A stretch of DNA of 64,000 nucleotides from Onchidella celtica (GCA_963931925.1 OZ007569.1:15009045-15073044), one strand, 5' to 3'; positions 48,797-61,312 are shown, numbered from the stretch's first letter. Program-made: numbers and translations. Notes: generated by a model from the sequence alone, not told the origin.

Positions 48797-49162
48797 TATA
48801 GGTAGAATGCGCATATCCACCGTCTTGTCTGTCCGGACCCACTTAAGGCGTCGCGAACCAATCGGCGGAGAGTTTTAAAAAGGTTCACTACTGTAAACAA
48901 TGGCACGTGTGTACACGCACATGGGAGACGTTCGGTCAATTCTTTCACTCCTTTCTCTTGTTTACACGGATGGTAGGGAATCTGACCAGCTTGGATACAT
49001 CCTTTCCACCCCTGTCACAACAGTTAACTGCAATGCAACCAGCAGGCATTTTAACCGCTTAGACACATATCGAAGTTACACTCATCAGCTGATCCACCGG
49101 TCATCTTGTTTGGCGGAAGTACAAAACAAAAACTCTGTGACGTCATGCGCATTCTATCTATA
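48797..49162. mobile_element. possible MITE with 18-bp inverted ends
   Basis: The left end TATAGGTAGAATGCGCAT (48797-48814) and the right end (49145-49162, reverse complement TATAGATAGAATGCGCAT) match at 17 of 18 positions across 366 bp. Similarity does not extend far inward. No second copy was seen, so classification is open. Confidence 0.5.
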
Positions 49163-49309
49163 GATACTAGCCGACCCGCGCTAGATAAATCTCGCTAATT
49201 TTCCGTGTACATGTACCATGCCCAACTAGATCTAGGCTACATTAAAAGGGCGTTTAGATTCGATGCCATGTCTAATAGAACTTACTGTTACACCACCATT
49301 TCACGTAGA

Positions 49310-51200
49310 AATATACAGATGTCATAACGTTGATTTTCGACCACCAATGTGTACATAGAGGTCAAGGGCGTAATTTCCGGTCACACTTTTCGGTCCTATC
49401 CGATGAAAATGCGTCTCTGTTTTTGCGGCTCAAAAAAGTTTAGTATATGTAATAGTCAAAATTGATTTTTGTTCAAAATGAATGTGTCCACGTAACTCTT
49501 CGTCAAAAATTGATGCATTACATTAAGTTTCATAATTTTTGATGGTGTAGTCGCGAAGTTTTAGCTGCTTACAGGTTCACCCTTCAGCTCAATTATAGTA
49601 AGACAAGATGACCGCCAGAAAATGTTACTCAGTCGTGGAATGACCCGTACCCGATCATGACTCACTTTACAAGACCTGAATGAGATTTGGTACCCAAAGT
49701 TTGTCATGAATTTATCGAGCGCGGTTCCCAAGTTTGGCATACTTGTTTATCCCTCAACTCCTCGAGCGTTTTTGTAGTGTACAATTTCATGTGTGTCTTT
49801 GAGCCAGGCAACGGGACGATCGCACGCCAAACGTGAACGACTCGTATTATATTTCATAGTTCACGCCGAAGGGAAAACGAGAAGAAAAAAAAAAGCGCGT
49901 GTAACAATTAACGAAAATCGTCACTCCCTGTGAAATACAAACCCAAAAACTATGACAAATCAGCTTTTAAAACTACGCTAGGAAAGTTGTATACAAAGAT
50001 TTATTGATATTAACTTCGCGAAAGCGTTCCGTAGGCGCGAGAAAGATGCCCGTTTTCGTGACATATTCTTCAGCAATGAATGAGCGACAACTTCTGTACG
50101 GGAGGGAGTGGAAAATGTGGTTGTTGCTGTATATTGCGCTTTGATGTGGGTTTCGGCTCACTGTTCTTTTACCATGTTAAAAATTCCGGCAGTACATGAA
50201 GAATTACTTAGCAGGGCAGCGCCTTCAGAGTGGGTGATTGTGTCTATGGGCGGCACTGCTGGGTAGGTGCTCAACTAGTGGTAACTTGAGGTTTTTGTGT
50301 CAGTAAAAAATATTATTTTGGTGTGTCATCATCAGCGTTTACTGGAGTTTGTCATTACAAGCTACAGAATCAAAATAATAAATGAGAAAATGTTATTTTA
50401 GAGCAGGGGTGCTCAACCTTTATTGACATAGGATCTACTTTTACATTTCCCAGCCTTTGAAGATCTACCAGTCTGGCGAAGCCCTGAAACAAGACTGGCC
50501 TCTGATCTATTCGAAATTAGTCGGTACCGGTAAATGTCGATTATCTCGCACCCGTAATGGCGGTTTCAGTGTTGCCAGGTAAACTTTTGCCGTCCTGCCA
50601 CATGTTTTATTTTCAATCCGCCACATTCACAAGGACAAAAGAAGAAAAAACTAACACAAACCCGCCAGATCCAAGAAAAACGACCCGCCAAATTACAAAG
50701 ACAAATAAAAAAAAATATATATATACCTCGCCGGTGTGTCCTACATTCATACTGCGATCGACTGCCAAGCACTTGAAGATCGGCCGGTAGATCGCGATCG
50801 ACTGGTTGAGCACCCTTGTTTTGGAGTGTCACAGCCAGCCGGTAAAAGACTTTGTCACTACAGAGTGCACATCATATTATAAAGGAAGATAAGGCCTTCG
50901 ATGTAATCACGTGAGGCTCTTTAACCACTGGGCCTCTGATTTTACAAAATATCATATTACGCATGGAAAGACGTAAAGTTGTACATGGGCATATTTTGAA
51001 AGGTCTTGAAGTTCGATACTTTCATTGATTTTGAGCCACAAGTGAGTTGAACGGAAGAAAATGTTTCGATATTCTGAGCCGGAAGAAAAAGACCCATTTT
51101 CTTGAAATGGAATTAAAAAGTGTGACCGGAACTTTCCTTCTGCGCCTCAAATTACACACTGGTGATCGAAATTCAACTTAAAAACTTTACATCTCTGTAT
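49310..51200. repeat. large imperfect inverted repeat (arms about 220 bp)
   Basis: The left arm (about 49310-49540) and right arm (about 50960-51200, reverse complement) share TTCGACCACCAATGTGTA/TTCGATCACCAGTGTGTA, TTCCGGTCACACTTTT, GAAAATG, GCGGCTCA/CCGGCTCA and further inward ACGTAACTCTTCGTC/ACAACTTTACGTC. The arms enclose about 1.4 kb that includes a hAT MITE. This is either a foldback element or two opposed copies of one repeat. Confidence 0.65.
50404..50818 (+). mobile_element. hAT-type MITE, copy 1, 415 bp
   Basis: The left end CAGGGGTGCTCAACC and the right end (reverse complement CAAGGGTGCTCAACC) are hAT termini. Flanks TTTTAGAG (50396-50403) and TTTTGGAG (50819-50826) form an 8-bp duplication with one mismatch. 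Subterminal GATCTACCAG and GGTAGATCGCGATCGACTGG stretches can pair. It shares both ends and several internal blocks with 56407 but carries an extra middle section of about 100 bp. No transposase. Confidence 0.93.
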
Positions 51201-51888
51201 TCCCCGAGTCAGCGGGTCAACTGGTCAGAGTAACTGGTTTCAGTTGATCAAGGTTTTCCGGGACCTCAGTACGTCCAATCTATCGAGATGGTCACTTCAA
51301 TAGTTTCTTGCCTGAACATTACCCAAAGCTTTAAGAAAAAATGTTGTGTTAAAAGCTCCAGATCCAGAAAAAAATATACTTTTCAAATTATTGGGATTCG
51401 TAAATTTGGCAATGATTTTCCACTTGATGCTGATGTAGCAAAGTTTTGTTGTTGTTGTGTTTTTTTTGTGTTAGTTTCACTTTCCTGTAAAGTTGCTGAA
51501 ATTGAAGACAATTGAATTTGATAAACATTATAACCAGGGAAGACTTTCACCGTGTAAAATACGTCAGAAATATAAAAACTGTACTGTCTTTCCTTGTGGC
51601 ATGAAATAATTTCTCATTTTTTCCCTCGGTAATGAAATTGTAATGCAATCCTCCCGTGGAAAAACGAGATTTGTATTTAAAAAGCAAAAAGCTCTACAAG
51701 TCTTTATTTGAGATACTAGCGTAAGGATCCGTTCAAAAAACGGGTTGCACTATCGCCTTGCTGAAATTAGAAGACACATGAGTTAGTAAAAGAGTTATTG
51801 AATAGTGACAACACGCACAATCGGCACACAGATTATGTAGATCTAGGTAGAAAACAACTCACAACTGGCACAGTAACACCCGCATGGC
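51201..51888. other. non-coding stretch, no gene recognised
   Basis: Around 51205-51320 is a possible eroded SINE-like piece (ACTGGTCAGAGTAACTGG, then GAGATGGTCACTTCAATAG) that shares about 30 bp with 54783-54815. Nothing else was recognised. Confidence 0.4.
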
Positions 51889-52168
51889 CCGTGCATAAGG
51901 CAGACGGCACAGGAACTCATGCCTTCAAAAACCCAACAGGAAGTTTAAAGTCGAAACAAAACAAAGGCAGGAGGGAGGCCATCATTGTTGAGGAGAAAGC
52001 ATTATTCGATATTTTTAGGCCTATTTTCATTTATTACAAAATTACGATTCTTCGTTTTGATGTCAAAGGAATAGACATAGTAGCAAAAAGAACTATCTTG
52101 CACATGTAATTTTTTCGGGTCTGGGCATTTCTTCCTCGCAGCAGTGAATTTTTTTTCATTGCTGTTTT
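51889..52168 (+). repeat. interspersed repeat D, copy 2 (plus)
   Basis: The inverted counterpart of 38071-38348. It starts CCGTGCATAAGGCAGACGG and ends at GGGCATTTCTTCCTCGCAG and beyond, with about 80 percent visible identity. A small hairpin GCAGTGAATTTTTTTTCATTGC sits at its right end (52142-52163). The class is unknown. Confidence 0.8.
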
Positions 52169-55100
52169 TTTTTAAATATACATTTGTGCCTGTCATGTCA
52201 GCAGTAAAGAATGGGCATTGTGAATGTGCCATGATGACAAACGTTTGCAACAAGCTCCAAAATAACCTCAATGCTCAAACAGAACGTGGTCGGTCTAAAA
52301 GAGGTGATCGGAACAGACAAGGTGCCTGAACCGGTATCAATTGCGGTACCTAGCTAAGAATAGATTTATCGCCATGTGGACTATCAATAATGTTGGTGGA
52401 CGTAAAAAACGGGAACACAAGCAATTCTAGTATTCTTGGACCAATAAAAGCGCAGACCCTCGGGAAGGGTGACGTTTACCAGCACTGGAGATCACTCCAA
52501 ACCACCCCTTCAGCTGTCATAGGGACTAATTCAATAAAACTCAACGGTATAGTTTATCGTGGTAATACTGTCGGTCGTAATACTGTGGAAACCGTTGGCA
52601 CTCTCCTCTCCAGTCCCCTGTCCACACGTCATCAGTGCAAATTCCACATTTTCCCCCCTTTATGTTTTGCCAAGATGCTACTCAGCCCATGCAGCCAAAA
52701 TATCCACAGTAGGCTTTCTATTGTGACCAGTTTGTGGTCAAACTGTTGAAAAAAAAAAATGTCACTGGGGCCCTTTTGCCATTCAAACGGTTACTGTGAT
52801 ACTAGAGCCAAGCATGACCCTAACCCTAACCTTATACCTTCCCCAAAAATGAAAACAAAACCCTTTTTCGGTCATGACTACGCGACCCAAATAGTCCCTC
52901 CGGTTTTGTTTTGTTTTTTCGTTTGCTTTTTTCCTTTTCGTCTCCTGTATTATCTAAGACTTATTTTGCCAGAGCCGTTACCTATTTTGCTAACTGTAAC
53001 ATGGAGATAGAGACGAGAGAGAGAGAAAGGACGAGAAAAAGAATGAAAGAAAGAAAGAACACCAAAAACAAAGGATTTCTGAATAATATAGGCTTGGCTA
53101 TTAAGTGACTCATCATATTTTCATTCCCCAAGCTTGAATAGCCCAATAGGAAAACAACGAGTCCAGAAAATAAGAAACGCGCTAAAATATACATGTGTTT
53201 TGTTGCTTTCCCTTCGGCAACATTTGCTATGTGCATTTCCGTCTCTTTTTATACCGACACCCAAAATGTCTGACTGCAAGTATAATTACATCTGGTGCAC
53301 ACAGCAAAAGTCTATTCCCTCACATGATGGATCGCCCCAGGAGTGCTATGTGGTGCGGCCAAACACAAGCCCTAACAAAAAAATACTTCAGCGTGAAACG
53401 TAACCCAACCACTCACAGATTATGTTGTAAGGTGCACAAAGAGATGCATTATTTACGAAGTTGTCAAGCCGTTGCTCTTCAAAGGGACGGACCACTTTGC
53501 GCTCAGAACTGATATGGAGCGATTGGTGATTAATCAATCACTTGTAAAGGGAAACCAGAAATCTTTCTGGCGTCTTCAAGAAAGTACCACTGTGAAGTAG
53601 AGCCTGCATGACTCACAAAAAGCCCCTGGGAAAGGACACAAAGATGTCTTTTTTATGCTTCTTTGTTCACACTCGACATAATTCAATGGATTACCATCCA
53701 GTGCAAATCCATTTAGTGTCATATGAAATAATTTCAAAAGCGACAATTAAGTTATAATGACAGCTCGTGGTCTTTCGTGGAGTAACATTACATTGTAAAA
53801 ACACAGGCTGTATTATTTCATTAATGTCAACAAAAGGAGCGCAGGTTAAAGACAGGATCGTTTTTTCCTTTCTTTGATATGGTTAATTTTCCTTCTCGCA
53901 TATGAAATGCCACCACTAATTACACATTATTAGTGAACTGTACGTGGACAGTATTCGTTCAAGTGCTGCCAATAAGATGTCATTTTGCACTAAGCACAAG
54001 TCTAGTGACACAGCAAATGCCCATATTGCAGCAAACTAAACGCCTCAATGCAAATGATCGACATCTTTAATGACTGTTTTGTTGTTCTTTCTTTGTTTCA
54101 GAACTTTGCTCACCAAAACCTATTCTCATATACAACATGCATAATATCTTTCAAGCGAAATCATTGTTTTCTCTACTACCTTCAATTATAAACGCCCAAA
54201 AGACATTGAAGCAACATAATCACTCAAATACAAACACTTCTACAGGTCATGGAAAACGATTATCTGAACTTCACGACGGTGAGATATTTGCAGTTCTAAG
54301 TCACGTATCTTCTGATTAAGATTAGCTGATATTAAACACACCACATGACACACACTATCAGTTTGTTCACAGCTGCGCGTAAGCAAAGTTGGTACGTGAT
54401 GCAACGCTGATGATATCCAGATATATCCTCAGTACGAACGAAAAATGCCAACTCCTATCAATTGTTGTTGGCCATATCATATCTCCTGGTTTAAAATGAT
54501 AATGCATAATCAATAGTCTCTTTCGCTCTGTGGTATTAAAAGCTCACTTTAAAAAGTTTAGCATAAAAAAAAATAATCTTAAAAAATCGGCAATTTGATG
54601 GTTCCTTCATACAAACATGAAATATCGATTTGCCTGGGAGATATTCCTGCCATTTCAAGTGATTTCTCACCAGAGAACAGAGACCGCCAATGGTGTACAA
54701 TCTTAATCATCACAAGCAACACATCAAAGTATTGCATTTCTGTTTGGTCAAGCGGCCGCCTGGCCTTGATTCCGGTAACCAGAGATGGTCACTCTGATGG
54801 TTTCTGGCCTGGACCACCAGCCAGGTCATTCACTGAAGACAGCCTGTTTAGTCATTGTTTTGTTTTTTCGTTGTTTTTTTTTTCGACTTGTGAGTTTGAG
54901 AAAAAGAACATTTTTTCCCTGAAGGCTAGATTTGACATTTTTCCCTAGGTTTTCAGGGAAAATACGGACCAAGGAAATGATACAAAGGAAGATCTCGCAC
55001 CTGGGGCGTAACAGCGACGGGCAATGGGATACGGGGAAAGGGTAAAGAAAGGCGTACAAATAGAAATACTATCTGTAGAAGGTTTTTTGGTGTTTTTTCT

Positions 55101-55302
55101 TAAATTTCCGTAAATTATATGAAATACACCAGACCTATTAAGTGATCTCCAATCACTGAGTCATGCACGAAATGAATGCATTGCATTTGAATCTGAGCCC
55201 CCAAAAAATAAAAAAAGAAATATTATCTGTCACAATCATTGACAAAACAAACAAAACATTGTTGGAAGAAAAGAGATTATGAGCATGGAAGATGGAAGAA
55301 TA
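52169..55302. other. non-coding stretch, no gene recognised
   Basis: Mostly unique-looking AT-rich sequence. Plus-strand frames of 105-119 codons (52390-52749, 53195-53512, 54595-54948) lack domains. A short CCCTAACCCTAACC at 52818-52831 resembles telomere repeat but has only two units. Around 54735-54845 lies a weak tRNA-like or SINE-like piece. Confidence 0.45.
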
Positions 55303-56406
<1,104 letters not shown>

Positions 56407-56717
56407 CAGGGGTGCTCAACCCTTATTGACATAGGTTCTACTTTTACATTTCCCAGCCTTTGGAGATCTACCGGTCTGGCGAAGCCCTGAAACAAAAAAT
56501 AAAAGAAACCGAACCTATGCTGTTGTGCCTATCGGCATTATTCACTGTAACATACAACTAACACAAACCCACCACATCCAAGAAAAACGACCCGCCAAAA
56601 TACAAAGACAAATAAAAAATATTTATATAATATCTCGCGGATGTGTCTTACATTCATCCCGCGATCGACTGCCAAGCACTTGATGATCGACCGCGATCGA
56701 CTGGTAGAGCACCCCTG
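56407..56717 (+). mobile_element. hAT-type MITE, copy 2, 311 bp
   Basis: The left end is CAGGGGTGCTCAACC and the right end (reverse complement) is CAGGGGTGCTCTACC. Flanks are the identical 8-mer CTCTAAAG at 56399-56406 and 56718-56725, a perfect target duplication. Internal blocks CCCAGCCTTTGGAGATCTAC, CACATCCAAGAAAAACGACC and GCGATCGACTGCCAAGCACT also occur in the copy at 50404. Confidence 0.96.
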
Positions 56718-56725
56718 CTCTAAAG

Positions 56726-57206
56726 TATGAGTATTACAGACTCTTAGAATGTGGAACAGAACGCCAGGCTTTACAGTCGTGCATTCTCTGTCTGCTATAG
56801 CACGTGCATTATCAAATCAAATCAAAACATCAAATTCAACTTCAGACTACCCACTCAATAATTATCGGTCTATCCTGAAACGAAAAAAAAATAATTTTTT
56901 TTTAAAAAACTGAATTGAAAACAGCATTACCAGAAATGTCAACAAGAAATTAGTCGAGCATGTTCTGTCAACAGTAAAACTGGAGTCGCGCCCTGAGAGT
57001 TTTATCCCGGCCGGCCAAACAGACGTGGTGACATTTTGGGTTATGACGCCATTTCCTTTTAATGTGAGCCGATGCGGATCGTTTGAATGGGCTGTATGTT
57101 TTGATAAATCACAGTATAATCCAATCTAGGCCGTATTCACGTTTTGATATCATCTTATAGAACGGAATATGCTCGATCTTTCTTCTTATTCTCCTAAGCG
57201 TTGTTC
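56726..57206. other. non-coding stretch, no gene recognised
   Basis: AT-rich, with a poly-A/poly-T junction at 56884-56907. Nothing recognised. Confidence 0.5.
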
Positions 57207-57500
57207 ATCTACTGCAGAATGTAGCCCTCGGCAGACCTCTTCCACCTGGTTCTGTCTTCTGTTTGTCTCTGCCATCCTGTTCTCTCACGCTTTCTGATGT
57301 CATCCTATCATCTTTTCACTGGTCTTCCTCTGGATCTCCTACCAGTTCCTGGTTACCAACCAGTACAAATTTTTGTCCATCTATTGTCTTTATATCTAGA
57401 TATGTGTCCTGCCCATTTCCATCTCTGTTTGAGTATATACTTTAATATTATGTCTATGATCCCTATCTCCTTTCTCATTTCACAGCCTGACACTTGATCT
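57207..57500 (-). mobile_element. LINE 3' coding end, eroded (endonuclease-RT type)
   Basis: One minus-strand frame reads KQRWKWAGHISRYKDNRWTK, then RRSRGRPVKR, DDIRKRERTGWQRQTEDR and RWKRSAEGYILQ. This is the C-terminal region of a common non-LTR polymerase family (WAGH..R..DNRW, GRP..RW.DDI, W...A.DR..W). Several in-frame stops (after the first W, where RW should stand before DDI, and at the end) show it is dead. It is not of the CR1/L2 type seen at 15157. Confidence 0.85.
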
Positions 57501-58629
57501 TTAGATCTGGGTTATAATTTTGCAGGACTAATAGTTTCTTTTTGGTCATCAAAACATGAAAAATGAACAAAGAGAAAGGCAAAGCGCAAAAACAATTAAT
57601 GCTAACAGCATCCCCTGTCAAATGGTGTGTTTAGAGAATACGGTATTTCTCCATGGCATTACAGTGCGGCCGCCGAGTCGAGCATTTTGCGTTAACTAAG
57701 AGTTTGACCCAAGAAAAAGGCTAAATGGGGTCACTGTGACCCAGTGCCTTCCAGAAGTATGAAGAAACATTTTCTCTCCGATCCCATAATTCAGACTGAC
57801 TCGTGATAGTTAGTGGCGTGTCAGGTCAGTGCAACCTCCCCATAAATTCGGTAACATTTCTCAATAAATGCCGTAACCCTTCACCCCTTACATGCCAATG
57901 AAGTTTGTCTTTATGACACGGCTGTAAATTATTACGCCCACAAACTGCATTTTAGGTATAAAAACCCAATATGGAAAAGCAATTACCATTACAAGAGCTG
58001 GGCTATTCGTCTTAAACATGAGATTTCGCTTGGTTTTTTTTGCTTTTTTTTTTTTTTGTCCTTTCCCCCTGTTGTATTTGCTACGGTACAATTTAAACGT
58101 TTCGGAAAAATGAGGTGCCTGGAAGTTAATTCTAGAAACGATTTCCCGTTTCTCTCTCGACATTTCTTGAAAGCACAAAAATGTGTCCATCTCCTCAGGC
58201 AATATATAATCTCTAATTTCAGTCATTGTATCTTGCGTTTCTGTCTTGACCCATGACTCGATGTCCCAACCTTTATATTATGGATTTCACCCCATGAAAT
58301 TTATCATCACAAGTATAACTTAATAAATATTGTAATTTTTACGAGTTCATGTGACACCGAATTTACACGGAAAACAGGAGCTGATTAAGATGAATAGTTG
58401 CGGCAAGAGCCAAATCCATACTTATGCCTTTCTGTCTTTCGTGTACCATTGCCGTCGCATCTTTGATGTCTACAGCATAATACCGAAGTGCAGGACCGAG
58501 GGCTGCAAAAATTATGAAACTATCGTGACTCGGTCCTTGAAAATATTTCTGGAGACGCCAAAGCACTGAATAACTTTCTTTGTCAGATTAATAATTACGA
58601 TATTAGAAAAACGGTATCTAACCCTCTCT
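57501..58629. other. non-coding stretch, no gene recognised
   Basis: AT-rich with poly-T at 58044-58059. A perfect palindrome at 57728-57742 is listed separately. The 112-codon minus-strand frame at 57888-58226 has no known domain. Confidence 0.5.
57728..57742. promoter_or_regulatory. perfect GGGTCA inverted repeat with 3-bp spacer
   Basis: GGGTCACTGTGACCC has the inverted-repeat-3 geometry bound by steroid-type nuclear receptors. Only the sequence is seen; there is no evidence of function. Confidence 0.2.
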
Positions 58630-58745
58630 TGTTTCTTGCTAGGTATTGTCCATCCACTGCAGGATGCAGCCCCCGGCCAATGCTCTCCATTCTTCTTTGT
58701 CTTCCGTCCGTCTTGGCCATCCCTGTCCACCTGTCAGCACGAGAG
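58630..58745 (-). mobile_element. LINE 3' coding end, second fragment
   Basis: A minus-strand frame reads GQGWPRRTEDKEEWRALAGG then CILQWMDNT and a stop. It matches the last 30 residues of the LINE type at 57207, where the equivalent is TGWQRQTEDRTRWKRSAEGY. It is better preserved at the extreme C-terminus but much shorter. Both pieces lie on the same strand 1.3 kb apart, so they may be separate insertions or one broken copy. Confidence 0.75.
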
Positions 58746-59284
58746 CCAACGTCTCTCCTTAGTTTTCAGAATTTAAGTCAAAACGTTTGCCACAGCCTGG
58801 GCGCGATCGTCGACTACGAGCATACTAAATATCTCACCTTTTGAAAAAGAAAGTCGAGTTACGACAGTTTACCATAGGGCCCTCGTTATCCACAATTGTT
58901 TTCTTGGGTGTTTATGTGACATTTCAGTATACTGACGCAATTTCAGAAACGAGACTTAGGCTCTTTGACAGGCCATAGACAAAATGAATGCCTTGAAAAC
59001 ACCTACAGACTTAAGATGGTTAGTTCAAGAACGAGATTAAGTCACATTTTGCTAAAAAGAGAATTGCGCATATCAGTGGATATTAGATTTAAAAAGGGCT
59101 ATTTAGTTATTGTAACTTCGTCCTCCTGTCGTTAACCAGCGCTGAGATAGTTTGATTTGAAAGTGAGCCATACCCGTGCAAGAACTAGATTAAATCCAGC
59201 GTTGCTTTTTTTTTTTTTTACTTTTTCTCGAAATGACTCAAACCTGACTTGACCCTGATCTTGAACTAACCTTTTCAATTATTG
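58746..59284. other. non-coding stretch, no gene recognised
   Basis: AT-rich unique-looking sequence with poly-T at 59207-59219. Confidence 0.5.
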
Positions 59285-59372
59285 GTTATTAGGCGACAGA
59301 CAGCCCCGAGAGGATTTGAACCCGGGACCTCTCCGGCTCATGAGCTCAACTCAGTGTGCCACAAAGCCAAAA
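59285..59372 (-). mobile_element. tRNA-derived SINE head (minus)
   Basis: On the minus strand, GGCTTTGTGGCACACTGAGT gives an A box and CCCGGGTTCAAATCCTCTCG gives a strong B box at tRNA-like distance. A full cloverleaf is not convincing, and the sequence continues into AT-rich DNA. It is best read as a SINE head or tRNA pseudogene. Confidence 0.6.
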
Positions 59373-60180
59373 AGTATGCCCTTATAATTGAAAGCATATT
59401 GAGTCACGGCGATGATCAAAAGACTCCTGTACATTATTTTTTTCCCCCAGAGTTCCTATTTAGTTTTTCGTTTCCTTTTGCATCTCCTCACGTTTTTCCC
59501 TGCAGTTTTCAACCAGTTTTCTTGGCTCTCGTGACGAAGATCACATGGCTCTGACGCCATTGGCCCAAGTTTCTCAATGAACAGGTCCAATAACAACCGG
59601 CACTGGAAAGATAAACATCCCTGTCTACATGATCCGTCCGCAGATGTTGGGTTCAGATCGACCTCCGGCCGTGGAAATGACCACTGACTGAATTAAAGCG
59701 CACAGCTTAATAATATTACTTACAAATTGAATGACTTCGTTGTATGTTTACCGTCGGGGTGGCGGGAAGGAAGGGGTGCCAAGGGAAAGGGTGACTGGTT
59801 CGGAGAGCACAGGGTAGGTATGAACAAAGAATTCATAGGAAATAATATGTGAGGCGCTCTAGGGAAACGGTCCTCATGCCGGGCTCGGCACTTTCGACAT
59901 AGACTCCAAAACAGGTGAAATACTATAAAAACCACAAAAAACCTGTGGGTTCGCAGCAAGGCTGTTGTCGAAATATCGGCCATTTTTTTGTCTTCTCTTT
60001 ATGTTTGCGTTTCACTGCATCGTTTGGGTATTATTTCTTACGCGAGGCATTGCTCATGCTACATACAACCTTTTCTTTTTGCCAAATTTTGTCTTTACTA
60101 AAATTGGTGGATAGGGACTTCCCGGTCCTATCTCAGTCCTCGGCATACATAGATTGCTCAATCATTCACTTATAATAGTA
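59373..60180. other. non-coding stretch, no gene recognised
   Basis: Unique-looking. A single B-box-like GGGTTCAGATCGACC at 59650 has no convincing A box partner. Confidence 0.5.
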
Positions 60181-60290
60181 GTGATTAGGGGACCGTGTCT
60201 TTTTACATGGTAAGCTATTGATGAACAGTGAACACAACTCAGCATCTGCTCTATTTGAGTTTGTATTCAGACTACTGTCCCCCAACAACA
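60181..60290 (-). mobile_element. PAL short inverted-repeat element, copy 6 (minus)
   Basis: Reads GTGATTAGGGGACCGTGTC, TTTTTACATGGTAAGC, GAACAGTGAACACAACTCAG, TCTATTTGAGTTTGTATTC and ACTGTCCCCCAACAACA, the minus-strand order of the family. Intact over its length. Confidence 0.75.
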
Positions 60291-60501
60291 GCCAACTTGA
60301 AATGATTTCAGAAGCCTTAGATTTTTAAGACGACTTAGTACAGTTTAATACTATCTCAGCTTGGCGTCTCAATAGAAGACATCACCTTAGTGATCTTGGC
60401 ATGTACAGAAGAACGATATAATTATTATGCACTCGACAAAGTCTTCAAGTCTCAGCTTTGCTTGAAGGCAAGAAACAGACAGGCAATATCCACTTCTAGC
60501 G

Positions 60502-60802
60502 GTTGTTGATATGGGACCGTGGTCTGAATACAAAGCCCAATAGAGAAAATACTGAATTGAGTTCACTGTTCGATTATGACCACTCGAACCTACATTTTTG
60601 GAACCCTGAAGCTTGGACCTTTATGAGATCCCTTCGCAGCTACTAGCAACAATAGGGCAACATCCAAATTCACTCACTGAAAAATCTTTCTTCATGGCTC
60701 CTCCGGGAATAAGGGCCTTGAAGCTTAACGTTTCATTACTTCTATGGTAGATCCGCCCCTGGTTATGACTTATAATGTCAAATAGTACGGTCCCTTAACA
60801 AC
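60502..60802 (+). mobile_element. PAL short inverted-repeat element, copy 7, split by a hAT-like insert
   Basis: The left part (60502-60580) reads GTTGTTGATATGGGACCGTG, TCTGAATACAAAGCCC, AATAGAGAAAATACTGAA and TTCACTGTTCGATTATGAC. The right part (60762-60802) reads GTTATGACTTATAATGTC, AATAGTACGGTCCCTTAAC and AAC. The 8-mers ATTATGAC and GTTATGAC bracket a 181-bp insertion. The terminal repeats GTTGTTNNNGGGACCGT are well preserved. Confidence 0.85.
60581..60761 (-). mobile_element. hAT-like insertion inside PAL copy 7
   Basis: The right end in reverse complement starts CCAGGGGCGGATCTACC, containing the hAT-type terminus CAGGGGCGGATCT. The 8-bp flanks ATTATGAC/GTTATGAC (one mismatch) fit a hAT target duplication. 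The other end (CACTCGAACCTAC) shares only the first two bases, so that terminus is mutated or the class is wrong. Confidence 0.5.
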
Positions 60803-61159
60803 ACAGCCACACCCAGGCCAACTTAAGAGCTGGAGTAGTTTGTGACGGCAGTGCCTGCTGGGATAGACATTGTTATGGACACGTGAACACGATAGCCACT
60901 GAGCATTGAGCCTGGCTATTCCAAAGGCTAACAGGGGAAATTCGAAGATTATTGCACTGGGGACAATATGATATTCAACAGGCCTATGCCCGATGTAGAA
61001 GATAAGCTGAGCTTACTATCGCAGTGCTCCCCGGCAGAGTCATGTTATATTTATTCAACACGTCTCTCCAAGCCTCTCTTATTTTTATTCCATTATTCTC
61101 TGGGTCTTTTTATTTTTCTTCTAATTATTTCTATGACTTTTCGGTTCTATGCCGTAGTC
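60803..61159. other. non-coding stretch, no gene recognised
   Basis: Unique-looking sequence before the TC array. A 173-codon plus-strand frame beginning at 60968 is open mainly because of the TC microsatellite that follows. Confidence 0.5.

Positions 61160-61312
<153 letters not shown>

Noticed and set aside
52818-52831. CCCTAACCCTAACC, telomere-like
   Set aside because: Only about two units, common by chance, with no surrounding telomeric array.
54735-54845. A possible tRNA-like A box (TGGTCAAGCGG) and about 30 bp shared with 51277-51310
   Set aside because: The B box is unconvincing and the shared part is short. Left as a remark only.
59640-59680. A B-box-like GGGTTCAGATCGACC
   Set aside because: No A box at proper distance, so not called a SINE.
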